Assembly: GCA_028284195.1 (NCBI GenBank)
Contig: JANQSE010000013.1
Location: 1 to 50,331, forward strand
Direction: 5' to 3'
Origin: Balneola sp.
Lineage (GTDB): Bacteria > Bacteroidota > Rhodothermia > Balneolales > Balneolaceae
DNA: 50,331 bases
The position numbers and the translations under genes are program-made. Below the pieces are notes generated by a model. It was not told where the DNA came from, ran no database searches, and was given only the letters and a program-made list of their open reading frames with translations. Shown here in pieces: positions 7,973 through 16,492 of this stretch (the first letter of the stretch is position 1; each line of letters opens with the position of its first letter).

Positions 7973-9436
7973 ATGGCACTGAACAGGCAAGACAAAGCAC
8001 TACGGGAATTTAAACAGATCATGGAAGATCTGGTGCACTTGCTTCGTACCTCTACAAAAGTGCAATTAACCTATATGTGTTGGGTTAACCATGCCCGGCA
8101 GCAGTTTGTTTGGGAGACAAACAGCACTACACTTCCTAATGTGATGTTTCAGGATCGTGTGAATTTTGATCATCATTTTTTGGACCAGTACAAAGAAATT
8201 GATGAGATCACCATCCTTCAGGTTGGAGAAGACGTGCCGAAAGGAAAGCTGATACACTATTTTGATTTTGTATCAGCTAAGAATTTGTTACTGCTCCCTT
8301 TTATAAATAAAGGGGAAACGGTTGCTATAACAGTGCTGGAAAGTGATTTTGATATCGAAGTAGAGCGTATTAAAGATCAACTACTTTCCTATAATAATGC
8401 ATTGGTGAATGTACTGGATACTTACCTGGAAGTGGTGGACTTACACGAGCAGCAAAAGGAGTGGGAGACCTACGAAAGCTCTTTGAACAAATTTAATCCC
8501 CGGCTACACAAAGTAGATATTTTGAAGATTATGCTTAACGAAATGCAGGCATATGTTCCCAATGGAAATGTTTCTCTGCTTTGTCATGGAATGGATACCT
8601 GGAATGTAGTTTTGAATTCCGAAAAAGGCATGAATTCATCAAAAGTCGGGTTAAAAATGGAGGATAAAAGCGTAGCTGCGGATGCGCTTGAAAAAGGGGA
8701 GCCTGTTTTTTCAATGCATTTTAATAATAATCCAAAACGAGTATCTAGCGGGGAAGGAAGAACAGAAGGGGCCAGCTTTGCAATTCCAATAATCATTCAT
8801 GATCGCCGCCAGGCAGTGGTAGTGGTTAGTGATGATGATCCGTTAAGTTTCAAGGAATCCGCTAAGCATAAACTTACAAACCTTGTACGGGTAGCTTCAC
8901 TCAATATTCAAGCGGCTTTAAGTAAATCGTCGATGGCTACCGACTTATTAACCCATAGTTTTGATGCTTACATGCCCGAACTATGGGAAGTAGCTCTTGA
9001 AACTGAGCTCAAAAAACTGGACTCAAACCCACGAATAAAAACGTGGTTTGGATTAATATCTCCTGAAGATATTTCTTCTCTAAGAACCAAATTTCGTTTA
9101 GAAGAGCTTCAGAAAATTCAGGCTGATTTCGTCCGTTTTCTAAATCCAAGTGTATATGGTTTATCTGGTTATGTTGGCTTCAACTCCGATTACGTGTACA
9201 GTGTTATCATTCAAAGCGAAAAAGAAGATGCTATTGATGAATGGATAGATAAATTTAAAACAAGGCTGGCTCACGGATTGAAACTTTCTAACGGGCACAC
9301 TGTTGACGTAAGTTTTAAAATTGGTTTAACTCAGCTCGGCAGCGATTGCGCCAACTCGTATCAATTGCTTACAAAAGCCAAAAAAGCACATGCACAAGCT
9401 ATTAACAACTCCGAATCTGAAGCTGTTGTTGCCTGA
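7973..9436 (+). CDS. GAF-domain protein with degenerate GGDEF-like C-terminus
   Basis: 487 residues with no signal peptide or membrane segment. Residues about 1-165 and 185-320 look like two GAF-type sensory domains. The last about 150 residues resemble a diguanylate cyclase fold: the ending (IGLTQLGSD, then LLTKAKKAHAQA) matches the typical SIGIA...LL..AD.AL.AAK end of GGDEF domains. Where GG(D/E)EF should be, the protein has GYVGFNSD, so catalysis is not expected. Its stop codon overlaps the deoB start (TGATG), indicating translational coupling. A signalling or scaffold role is inferred; domain limits are approximate and the GGDEF relation is tentative. Confidence 0.65.
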   Translation: MALNRQDKALREFKQIMEDLVHLLRTSTKVQLTYMCWVNHARQQFVWETNSTTLPNVMFQDRVNFDHHFLDQYKEIDEITILQVGEDVPKGKLIHYFDFVSAKNLLLLPFINKGETVAITVLESDFDIEVERIKDQLLSYNNALVNVLDTYLEVVDLHEQQKEWETYESSLNKFNPRLHKVDILKIMLNEMQAYVPNGNVSLLCHGMDTWNVVLNSEKGMNSSKVGLKMEDKSVAADALEKGEPVFSMHFNNNPKRVSSGEGRTEGASFAIPIIIHDRRQAVVVVSDDDPLSFKESAKHKLTNLVRVASLNIQAALSKSSMATDLLTHSFDAYMPELWEVALETELKKLDSNPRIKTWFGLISPEDISSLRTKFRLEELQKIQADFVRFLNPSVYGLSGYVGFNSDYVYSVIIQSEKEDAIDEWIDKFKTRLAHGLKLSNGHTVDVSFKIGLTQLGSDCANSYQLLTKAKKAHAQAINNSESEAVVA

Positions 9437-10581
9437 TGGGAAACTGCTACCTTGTAATAATTGATGGCCTTGGTGTTGGCGCGCAGGAAGATGCCCATCT
9501 TTATGGCGATGAAGGAATGAACACCTTAGGTAATGTTTGCCAGGAAACTGGTTGTAATCTCCCTAATTTTGAAAAACTTGGCCTGGGGAATATTATTCCG
9601 CTTAATTCAGTGAAAGAGACCGAAAATCCAACTGCTGCTTTTGGTAAAATGAGAGAAGTTTCTGCCGGAAAAGATTCCACCACGGGGCACTGGGAAATTG
9701 CTGGTGTCCATTTAAAAAAACCATTTCCAACCTATCCAAATGGATTTCCAGAGGAATTAGTAAAAGCTTTTTGTGAGGGAGTCGGAGTAGAAAAAGTATT
9801 GTGTAATCTGCCATATTCGGGAACAGATGTAATTCGTGATTTTGGGGAAGAACATATCAAAACCGGAAATCCAATAGTTTATACTTCTGCAGATAGTGTT
9901 TTTCAGGTTGCCTGCCATGCAGATGTTATTCCAGTTGCTAAATTGTATGAGTGGTGTGAGTTTGCCCGAAAAGAAATATGTATTAGCGAGCATGAGGTAG
10001 GCCGGGTAATTGCCAGGCCTTTTACTGGAACCCATCCATTTATAAGACTTTCAGATCAACGAAAAGACTTCTCAGCAATCCCGCCTAAAGAAAATGTAGT
10101 ACAGCTGTTATTCGATTCGGAGGTGAAAACCTATTCAATTGGGAAAGTAATCGATTTATTTGCTGGTATTGGATTCACCCAGTACCGAAAAACAAAAAGC
10201 AATGCAGAGGGAATATCGCAGCTACTTTCAGCGATGTCGACGGTTGAAAATAGTTTTGTGTTTGTGAACCTGATTGATACTGATCAGCTATACGGCCACC
10301 GCTTAGACCCCGAAGGTTATGCAAACAGCCTGGAGGAATTTGACAGAGCACTACCTGCTATTCTTGCTAAACTAAAAGAAGATGATCTGTTGATTATTAC
10401 CGGAGATCATGGAAACGATCCTTGTTCTGATTCAACCAATCATTCGCGCGAATTTGTGCCTTTGCTGGTTTATCCGGGAAGTAAAAATCTCGGAATAAGA
10501 GAAACATTTGCTGATGTTGCCGTTTCCGTGGCAGAGTTCTTTAAGGTAGAACATTCTTTCCCAGGATCCTCCTTTTTATAA
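9436..10581 (+). CDS. deoB: Phosphopentomutase
   Basis: 381 residues, typical for the DeoB family of the alkaline-phosphatase superfamily. The N-terminus IIDGLGVGAQED supplies metal-binding Asp10; the DSTTGHWE stretch (residues 80-87) holds the phosphorylated threonine region; TGDHGNDP near the C-terminus supplies further metal ligands. It interconverts ribose-1-phosphate and ribose-5-phosphate (and the deoxy forms) in nucleoside salvage, in the cytosol. The ATG overlaps the TGA of the preceding GAF gene by one base. No other nucleoside-salvage gene is next to it. Confidence 0.93.
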   Translation: MGNCYLVIIDGLGVGAQEDAHLYGDEGMNTLGNVCQETGCNLPNFEKLGLGNIIPLNSVKETENPTAAFGKMREVSAGKDSTTGHWEIAGVHLKKPFPTYPNGFPEELVKAFCEGVGVEKVLCNLPYSGTDVIRDFGEEHIKTGNPIVYTSADSVFQVACHADVIPVAKLYEWCEFARKEICISEHEVGRVIARPFTGTHPFIRLSDQRKDFSAIPPKENVVQLLFDSEVKTYSIGKVIDLFAGIGFTQYRKTKSNAEGISQLLSAMSTVENSFVFVNLIDTDQLYGHRLDPEGYANSLEEFDRALPAILAKLKEDDLLIITGDHGNDPCSDSTNHSREFVPLLVYPGSKNLGIRETFADVAVSVAEFFKVEHSFPGSSFL

Positions 10582-10649
10582 GGATACTTGCGGGGTCATG
10601 TCATACTCTTGCGGTTAAAATTTGCAGTACTAAAAAACTATAATTTTCG

Positions 10650-10657
10650 TATATTTG
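10650..10657 (+). promoter_or_regulatory. rpoD promoter, -7 element TATATTTG
   Basis: TATATTTG matches the Bacteroidetes TAnnTTTG consensus about 130 bases before the rpoD start. It shares TTTCGTATATTTG followed one base later by AGTTG with the ssrA promoter at 40234. A TTTG lies 25 bases upstream, wider than the usual -33 spacing. The predicted leader of about 120 nt contains short palindromes (GGTTGCAACC, GTGTGCACAC). Confidence 0.6.
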
Positions 10658-10788
10658 AAGTTGCTTTCATCAGGAGCGCAGACTTTAGGAGCTTGGATCT
10701 TTGGTTGCAACCGATCAGCTTAATACTGTTAGCAAATCTGTGGCTTTTGTAGTGTGCACACAAACATTCATTAAATAACTTATTTACA

Positions 10789-11643
10789 GTGGCAAAAAGC
10801 TCAGGAATTTCGACCCGCGAATCGGAATCATTAGATCGTTATCTGCACGAAATTGGAAAAGAGAAGCTCATCACTCCCGATGATGAAGTGCGTCTGGCAA
10901 AAGAAATCCAAAAAGGCAGCCAGCGTGCACTTGAAGATTTAACCAAAGCGAATCTTCGTTTTGTGGTTTCTGTTGCAAAGCAATATCAAAACCAAGGACT
11001 CTCACTTGGTGATTTAATTAATGAAGGTAACCTTGGTTTAATTAAAGCAGCAAAGCGTTTTGACGAAACGCGTGGTTTCAAGTTTATTTCCTATGCTGTT
11101 TGGTGGATTCGCCAGTCTATTCTTCAGGCACTGGCTGAGCAGTCTCGTATAGTTCGCTTACCGTTGAACAGGGTGGGAGCACTTAACAAAATTGGCAAAG
11201 AGCTTTCGAAGTTGGAGCAGGAATACGAACGCATACCTTCTGCACATGAACTTGCTGAAAGTCTGGAAATGACAGTAGGCGAAGTAGCTGACACACTGAA
11301 AATTTCTGGTCGCCATCTTTCTATGGATGCCCCCTTTGCACAAGGAGAGGACAACCGGCTTCTTGATGTATTGGAAAATGAGGAGATTCCAAACCCGGAT
11401 TTTGAATTAATGGGTGAATCTCTGAAAGTGGAGATTGAACGAGCACTTTCAAAACTCACCAAAAGAGAAGCTGAAGTTATTCGGTTGTACTTTGGAATTG
11501 GCCGTGAACACTCACTTACGCTCGAAGAAATCGGAGAACGTTTTGATCTTACTCGTGAACGTGTACGTCAGATCAAAGAAAAAGCTCTTCGAAAACTTCG
11601 CCACCATAACCGAAGTGCTGCTTTAAGAGCTTATTTGGGGTAA
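10789..11643 (+). CDS. rpoD: RNA polymerase primary sigma factor (sigma-70, RpoD/SigA)
   Basis: 284 residues from a GTG start, the size of the short primary sigma factors of Bacteroidetes, which lack region 1.1 and the non-conserved insertion. Region 1.2 is the [14 protein letters not shown] segment, region 2 contains [14 protein letters not shown] and [13 protein letters not shown], region 3 follows RLPLNR, and region 4 contains the helix-turn-helix [20 protein letters not shown]. It directs core polymerase to housekeeping promoters with the -33 TTTG / -7 TAnnTTTG pattern. It stands alone, with its own promoter and leader and a strong terminator. The GTG is preferred because MAKSSGIS matches the conserved N-terminus and no ATG is near. 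Confidence 0.95.
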   Translation: MAKSSGISTRESESLDRYLHEIGKEKLITPDDEVRLAKEIQKGSQRALEDLTKANLRFVVSVAKQYQNQGLSLGDLINEGNLGLIKAAKRFDETRGFKFISYAVWWIRQSILQALAEQSRIVRLPLNRVGALNKIGKELSKLEQEYERIPSAHELAESLEMTVGEVADTLKISGRHLSMDAPFAQGEDNRLLDVLENEEIPNPDFELMGESLKVEIERALSKLTKREAEVIRLYFGIGREHSLTLEEIGERFDLTRERVRQIKEKALRKLRHHNRSAALRAYLG

Positions 11644-11660
11644 TTTTCCTAAGAAAATTT

Positions 11661-11692
11661 AAAAGCCTTGTTCGAAAGAACAGGGCTTTTTT
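11661..11692 (+). terminator. Rho-independent terminator after rpoD
   Basis: A 13-bp stem (AAAAGCCTTGTTC with GAACAGGGCTTTT, one G-T pair) closes a GAAA loop and runs into T residues. The stem starts with an A-run, so it can also stop the converging minus-strand gene ending at 11704. Confidence 0.93.
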
Positions 11693-11703
11693 AAAAAATA
11701 CAA

Positions 11704-12810
11704 TCAGGTCATATCAATAGCAGAAACAAATATGGGATATTTCGATAATTGCTGCTGTTGATTCTCTGCCATATTAATTGGCCGCATCATTACATCGGCC
11801 TTAACAACTCCCTGAACTTTGTGAATCAATCCAAGCTTTACATCATTGAGTAAAGTTTCTGTCAACTTCGATAATTCATCACTCCAAATCATAGCCAGAT
11901 TAATATTGAGCTCTGCGCACAGGTGCTCTATAAGAGATTCAATTTTATCAGAATGAGGCTCTTCAAACCATATATGATCGAAAGTAAGAAAGCGAAGATT
12001 ATCTGCATTAAAAAGCCGGTTAAAAAAGGGCAGCTTTGGGAATACATACCGCATTAAGAAACCGGAAAACCCAGGGATTTCTATAATTTTCCAATTCACG
12101 GATTGTACCCGGCAGCCGGCAATTATTTTGTTGCCCTCAAAATATCCATAAAGATTTCCCAAATCAGTTAACGAGTTATCGAAATAAAAGGAATGATTTT
12201 CGTAAAAAGATCCGCAGCATTCTTTAAATACTGAGATGGAATCAGGTTTTAAAATCAGGTTAATGTTGGGATTCTTCTTTGGAGAAAACCGACTAAAAAG
12301 AAAAGTATTGATTGCGCGTTTTGTCTTAAACCCGAAAGACTCGCACAAGTTTTTTGACAGCTCATTTTCACCTTCCACATAAGCGTAATACACTCCCGGT
12401 TTCTCTGTTTCTTCGAAAGGTGCTTCCAGTTCTGTTTTAAACTTCTGCAGAATAGCTGATCTTAAACTACTTTTTCTCTCCTGGTTATTCTTTTTGGATA
12501 AGCCCTGTCTTTTTTTGTTAGTGTTGCTGCTCAAAACCGATAAATAGCGGATATATAAACTGTCTATTATTTCATGTTCATACTTTGTTTCTCTTTCTAC
12601 TACACCGGCAGTACCCAATATCCTGTTTCCTTTTTTAATAGAGATGAATTTTAGCCCATCAAGAAGCATCATATTTTTTTCAATAGCAGTTTGCTGGTAT
12701 CGGAGTTTTCCCGGTGTACCGAAAATGGTGTTTCTAAGCCTTTCTACTATTTGTGGGCTTGTACCGGATGCGATGTCAGCGTATATATCTTTTTTATTTT
12801 CTTCTGCCAA
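11704..12810 (-). CDS. Uncharacterised protein, possibly GNAT-like acetyltransferase
   Basis: 368 residues from a TTG start at 12810 (MAEENKKDIYAD); the next Met is residue 47, too far into the conserved-looking part. There is no signal peptide or membrane segment. The segment around GNRILGTAGVV followed by a long helix, and the later ENELSKNLCESFGFK (like the E...YEK.GF motif of GNAT enzymes), suggest an N-acetyltransferase fold, perhaps in tandem since GYFEGNKIIAGCRV is a second similar strand-turn. No acetyl-CoA P-loop of the classical (Q/R)xxGxG/A type can be picked out. It is convergent with rpoD and divergent from the histidine kinase; nothing in the context fixes its role. Confidence 0.6.
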   Translation of the reverse strand: MAEENKKDIYADIASGTSPQIVERLRNTIFGTPGKLRYQQTAIEKNMMLLDGLKFISIKKGNRILGTAGVVERETKYEHEIIDSLYIRYLSVLSSNTNKKRQGLSKKNNQERKSSLRSAILQKFKTELEAPFEETEKPGVYYAYVEGENELSKNLCESFGFKTKRAINTFLFSRFSPKKNPNINLILKPDSISVFKECCGSFYENHSFYFDNSLTDLGNLYGYFEGNKIIAGCRVQSVNWKIIEIPGFSGFLMRYVFPKLPFFNRLFNADNLRFLTFDHIWFEEPHSDKIESLIEHLCAELNINLAMIWSDELSKLTETLLNDVKLGLIHKVQGVVKADVMMRPINMAENQQQQLSKYPIFVSAIDMT

Positions 12811-12877
12811 GTTCTACTAAAATGAATTGTAGCTAAAAGCCGTTATCTTATTTCCGCAATTGCATTACTTTTCGCAA

Positions 12878-15754
12878 ATGAAAAATACACTTTCCATTTT
12901 ATTTCTCTTAATCATTGGATCATTATCTGTACAAGCTCAGTTGTATCCGTTTAGGACATATTCTATTGAAGATGGTTTGAGCGAATCCGTAGTAAATGCT
13001 GTTATGCAGGATAGCGAAGGCTATGTATGGTTAGGTACTGGTGTTGGCTTAAACCGTTTCGATGGTATTACAATTGAGAATTTCTTTGAAGATCAGGGGC
13101 TTAAAAGTGGCAAAGTTCATTCTCTGTACGAAGACTCAAAAGCGAGAATATGGATTGGAACTGAGCTCGGCGTTAACTACTGGAAAGATGATAGCGTTTA
13201 TACGATTGAAGAGTTATCAGCCCTGGATAATCAGAGAGTTATTAGTATTCTTGAAGATTCAAACGGAGAAATTTGGTTTGGTACTGATGGTGGTGGTGTA
13301 TGGCTTTTTGAACAAGAGAAAGAACTTATTCAATATTCAACCTCTCAAGGTTTTTTGAGTAATCGGGTTAGGAGAATACAAGAAGCTTCAGATGGGGCGA
13401 TGTGGTTTGCTACAAGAGGAGGGTTAACCAGATTGAAAGATGGAAATATCAGAAACTTCACTATTGCAGACGGGCTGCCTGAAAATCGCATCAGAGATAT
13501 TGTATTTGATAAATACGGCGGGCTTTGGATAGCTAGCAGGGAAGGATTGGTACATTATGTTGAGGGAGAGTTTAAGATATACGATGCAAATGAAGGATTA
13601 AATAATGTACGGGTTCAGACTCTTGTTTTTGACAGTAGCGATCGGCTATGGCTGGGAACAGAAGGCGGCGTAAGCGTTTTTGAACAAGGAACATTTAAGA
13701 ATTTTACAACTGATAACGGGCTTTCAAATAACATTATTTACTCTTCTATCCTCGATAGAGAAGGGAACTTATGGTTTGGTACTTTTGGTGGAGGAGCCAG
13801 TTTATTTTTAGGAGATTATCTGGAGAACTATACTTCGCTGGAAGGACTTTCTAACGATGTTGTAACAGCAGTTGCTGAAGCCGAAAACGGGGAGATATGG
13901 ATTTCTACCTACGGTGGCGGGTTAAACATATTCGAAAACGGAAATTTTAGAACAATTAGCCTCAACGAAGGTTTGTTAGATGATAAGGTATTTACTCTGT
14001 ATAAAGATTCGAAAAATAGAATTTGGGTTGGGATGCGAAATGGCCTGGCCTACTTTGAGAATGGCAGGCTCAATGTATTTGAACAAAAAGAATTTCCTTA
14101 TAGGAAAATACGACAGATCTATGAAGACCCTGGTGGTTTAATATGGATAAGCACATTCGAAGAAGGGTTAGTTCGGTATGATGGAAATTCTTTTGAGCAT
14201 TTAACCATTGAAAATGGATTGGCTGATAACCAGGTTCTTGGGGTGATAAGAGGCAATGATGGAAGTACCTGGATAGCAACCTATGGGGGCGTTAGCAGAT
14301 ATTATGAGGGAGAAATTGAAAATTTTTCGGTTCAGGAAGGTCTGCCTCATAATGGAGTAATGACCGTGATAAATGATCAATCCGGTAGAATATGGGTATC
14401 AACCTTTGGAGGCATAGCGTGGTTTGACGGGCTCAGATTTCAGAATATCACAATGGAAGATGGGCTGCCAGACAGGGTTTGTTATTTTATTCATCAAAGT
14501 TCGGACGGCACTTTTTGGATAGGTACCTCAAATGGTGTAGTTAAGTTTGATGCTGAGCAATACTTTAATGGCTCTAATCAGGAAAAAGAACAAGCTTTCC
14601 AGGTAATAACCAAAGAACAGGGATTGGTTTCTGACGAACTGAATCTTGGAGCAGTATATGAGGATAGCAATAACAACCTATGGTTCGGCACTGTTGAGGG
14701 AGTGAGTAATTTTTATCCAAACAAATACAAAGGAAATCCCATATCTCCTGTTGTTAAAATAGATGAAGTAGTTACGTCAGGCAGATCACACTTTACAGCT
14801 TCTCGTTTCGATTTAAATCATGATCAGAATTATGTTGAGATTAATTATTCTGGAATAAATTTTACAGCACCTAACCAGGTTGTGTACGAATATCGAATGA
14901 AGGGAGTAGATCCTGATTGGCAGCAAACACAAGATCGTGTAGTTAAATATCCATCGCTCCCGAATGGAGAATATAAGTTTTCAATTCATGCCCGGAATAC
15001 AAATGGAGCCTGGAGTGATGAAAAAATAGAAATAACTTTCCTGGTACGTGCTCCGTTTTGGATGCAATGGTGGTTTATTGGTTTCGTTCTTATAGTGATT
15101 ACAGGCATTATCCTTCTTTTCTACAACTATTACAAAACCAGAAAACAGGTAGATATTGAACGCATTCGTGTAAGAATTGCCAGCGATTTGCATGATGATG
15201 TGGGCGCTAGTTTGACGGAAGTGGCACTACAATCAGATTTTTTGCAGGCAAGTAAAATCAACTCTGAATTCAAGGAATCTTTGGAGCAAATAGGGAAGCA
15301 ATGCCGCAAAATTGTTACCAGCCTGGACGATATTGTATGGTCGATTGATGCCCGGAACGACACACTCGGAGATTTAACAGACCGGATGCAGGATTACATT
15401 CTAAATGTATTGGAGCCAAAAAACTTCCATGTAGAATACGATTTTGAAGATTTGAAGATGGGAGAAAAACTTGACGTCCCGTTGAAGGAAAATTTGTATC
15501 TGATATTTAAGGAAGCAGTCAACAATATTTCCAAATATTCTAACGGGGATAAAGTAGAAATAGCAATGAATGTAAATAATGGAGAATTCAAGTTTAAAGT
15601 CCGTGACAATGGTACAACCGGAAAAGGCGAAAAAAAAACCGGCCATGGTTTACGTAACATGGATATGCGAGCAAAAAGAATTGGTGCAGATATTGACGTT
15701 TCCACTAAAAATGGCTTTACTATAACTGTTCTTGGAAAGCTAAATACCATCTAA
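12878..15754 (+). CDS. Two-component regulator propeller sensor histidine kinase
   Basis: 958 residues from the ATG at 12878, which opens directly into a signal peptide (cleavage after VQAQ); a TTG 18 bases upstream is less likely. I count 14 propeller motifs of the xWxGT/ST..G type between about residues 25 and 610, consistent with two seven-bladed propellers, then a Y_Y_Y domain (about 640-715), a transmembrane helix near 726-750, and a HisKA_3 dimerisation domain with phospho-acceptor His about 771 in DLHDDVGASL. The ATPase end carries GHGLRNMDMRAKRIG. The periplasmic propeller likely senses a carbohydrate or envelope signal; the kinase should phosphorylate the response regulator 15 nt downstream. 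The ligand is unknown. Confidence 0.93.
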   Translation: MKNTLSILFLLIIGSLSVQAQLYPFRTYSIEDGLSESVVNAVMQDSEGYVWLGTGVGLNRFDGITIENFFEDQGLKSGKVHSLYEDSKARIWIGTELGVNYWKDDSVYTIEELSALDNQRVISILEDSNGEIWFGTDGGGVWLFEQEKELIQYSTSQGFLSNRVRRIQEASDGAMWFATRGGLTRLKDGNIRNFTIADGLPENRIRDIVFDKYGGLWIASREGLVHYVEGEFKIYDANEGLNNVRVQTLVFDSSDRLWLGTEGGVSVFEQGTFKNFTTDNGLSNNIIYSSILDREGNLWFGTFGGGASLFLGDYLENYTSLEGLSNDVVTAVAEAENGEIWISTYGGGLNIFENGNFRTISLNEGLLDDKVFTLYKDSKNRIWVGMRNGLAYFENGRLNVFEQKEFPYRKIRQIYEDPGGLIWISTFEEGLVRYDGNSFEHLTIENGLADNQVLGVIRGNDGSTWIATYGGVSRYYEGEIENFSVQEGLPHNGVMTVINDQSGRIWVSTFGGIAWFDGLRFQNITMEDGLPDRVCYFIHQSSDGTFWIGTSNGVVKFDAEQYFNGSNQEKEQAFQVITKEQGLVSDELNLGAVYEDSNNNLWFGTVEGVSNFYPNKYKGNPISPVVKIDEVVTSGRSHFTASRFDLNHDQNYVEINYSGINFTAPNQVVYEYRMKGVDPDWQQTQDRVVKYPSLPNGEYKFSIHARNTNGAWSDEKIEITFLVRAPFWMQWWFIGFVLIVITGIILLFYNYYKTRKQVDIERIRVRIASDLHDDVGASLTEVALQSDFLQASKINSEFKESLEQIGKQCRKIVTSLDDIVWSIDARNDTLGDLTDRMQDYILNVLEPKNFHVEYDFEDLKMGEKLDVPLKENLYLIFKEAVNNISKYSNGDKVEIAMNVNNGEFKFKVRDNGTTGKGEKKTGHGLRNMDMRAKRIGADIDVSTKNGFTITVLGKLNTI

Positions 15755-15769
15755 ACACATTAATCGATT

Positions 15770-16402
15770 ATGGCAATTATTGGGATTGTAGAAGACAACG
15801 TAAAAATCAGGGATCTAATCCAAAGATATCTTGACATGCAGGAGGATATGGAATGCCCTGTTGCAAAAGATAGCGTGGAAGAGATGCTGGAGTATTTGGA
15901 AAAACACACTATTCCTGATGTTTTGTTGATGGATATACAGCTTCCGGGAATGACAGGCATAAAAGGGATGGAGATCATCAAATCAAAGTACCCTGATATC
16001 GATATCATAATGTTGACTGTGTATCATGATTCTCATAAGATATTTGACTCGCTAAAAGCAGGTGCATCAGGGTATTTACTAAAGCATACTTCTTTACCTG
16101 AGATAAAGGAATCTATCGACAATTTATTAAAAGGTGGTGCACCAATGTCTCCGCAGATTGCAAGAAAGGTGATTACTCATTTTAACGATCAGGCTCCGCA
16201 GAAAAATCCTGATAGCATGCTTACAGATAGAGAGCAGGATATAGTGAATGGTTTAGTAGATGGACTCAGCTATAAAATGATTGCGGATAGATATGATATC
16301 TCAATTGATACTGTGCGGGCTCACATCAGAAATATCTACAAAAAATTACACGTCAACTCTAAAGCCGAAGTAATTGCAAAATCATTGCGTGGAGAAATAT
16401 AG
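15770..16402 (+). CDS. NarL/FixJ-family response regulator
   Basis: 210 residues. The receiver domain (1-120) has the acidic pair Glu8-Asp9, phospho-acceptor Asp55 in LLMDIQLPG, and the lysine in LLKHTS. The C-terminal LuxR-type helix-turn-helix (about 147-205) reads LTDREQDIV, then IADRYDISIDTVRAHI and IYKKLHV. Partner of the propeller kinase just upstream; phosphorylation should promote DNA binding. Likely targets include the adjacent lipoprotein and barrel genes at 16493 and 17906, by proximity only. Confidence 0.95.
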   Translation: MAIIGIVEDNVKIRDLIQRYLDMQEDMECPVAKDSVEEMLEYLEKHTIPDVLLMDIQLPGMTGIKGMEIIKSKYPDIDIIMLTVYHDSHKIFDSLKAGASGYLLKHTSLPEIKESIDNLLKGGAPMSPQIARKVITHFNDQAPQKNPDSMLTDREQDIVNGLVDGLSYKMIADRYDISIDTVRAHIRNIYKKLHVNSKAEVIAKSLRGEI

Positions 16403-16492
16403 CATTTTCCTAACATTATCATGTGATTGAGTAACGAGGTTAGTATGAGCATTTTAAAATCGAAATTCGTAACAACTTCAAAGAGGCATCAT

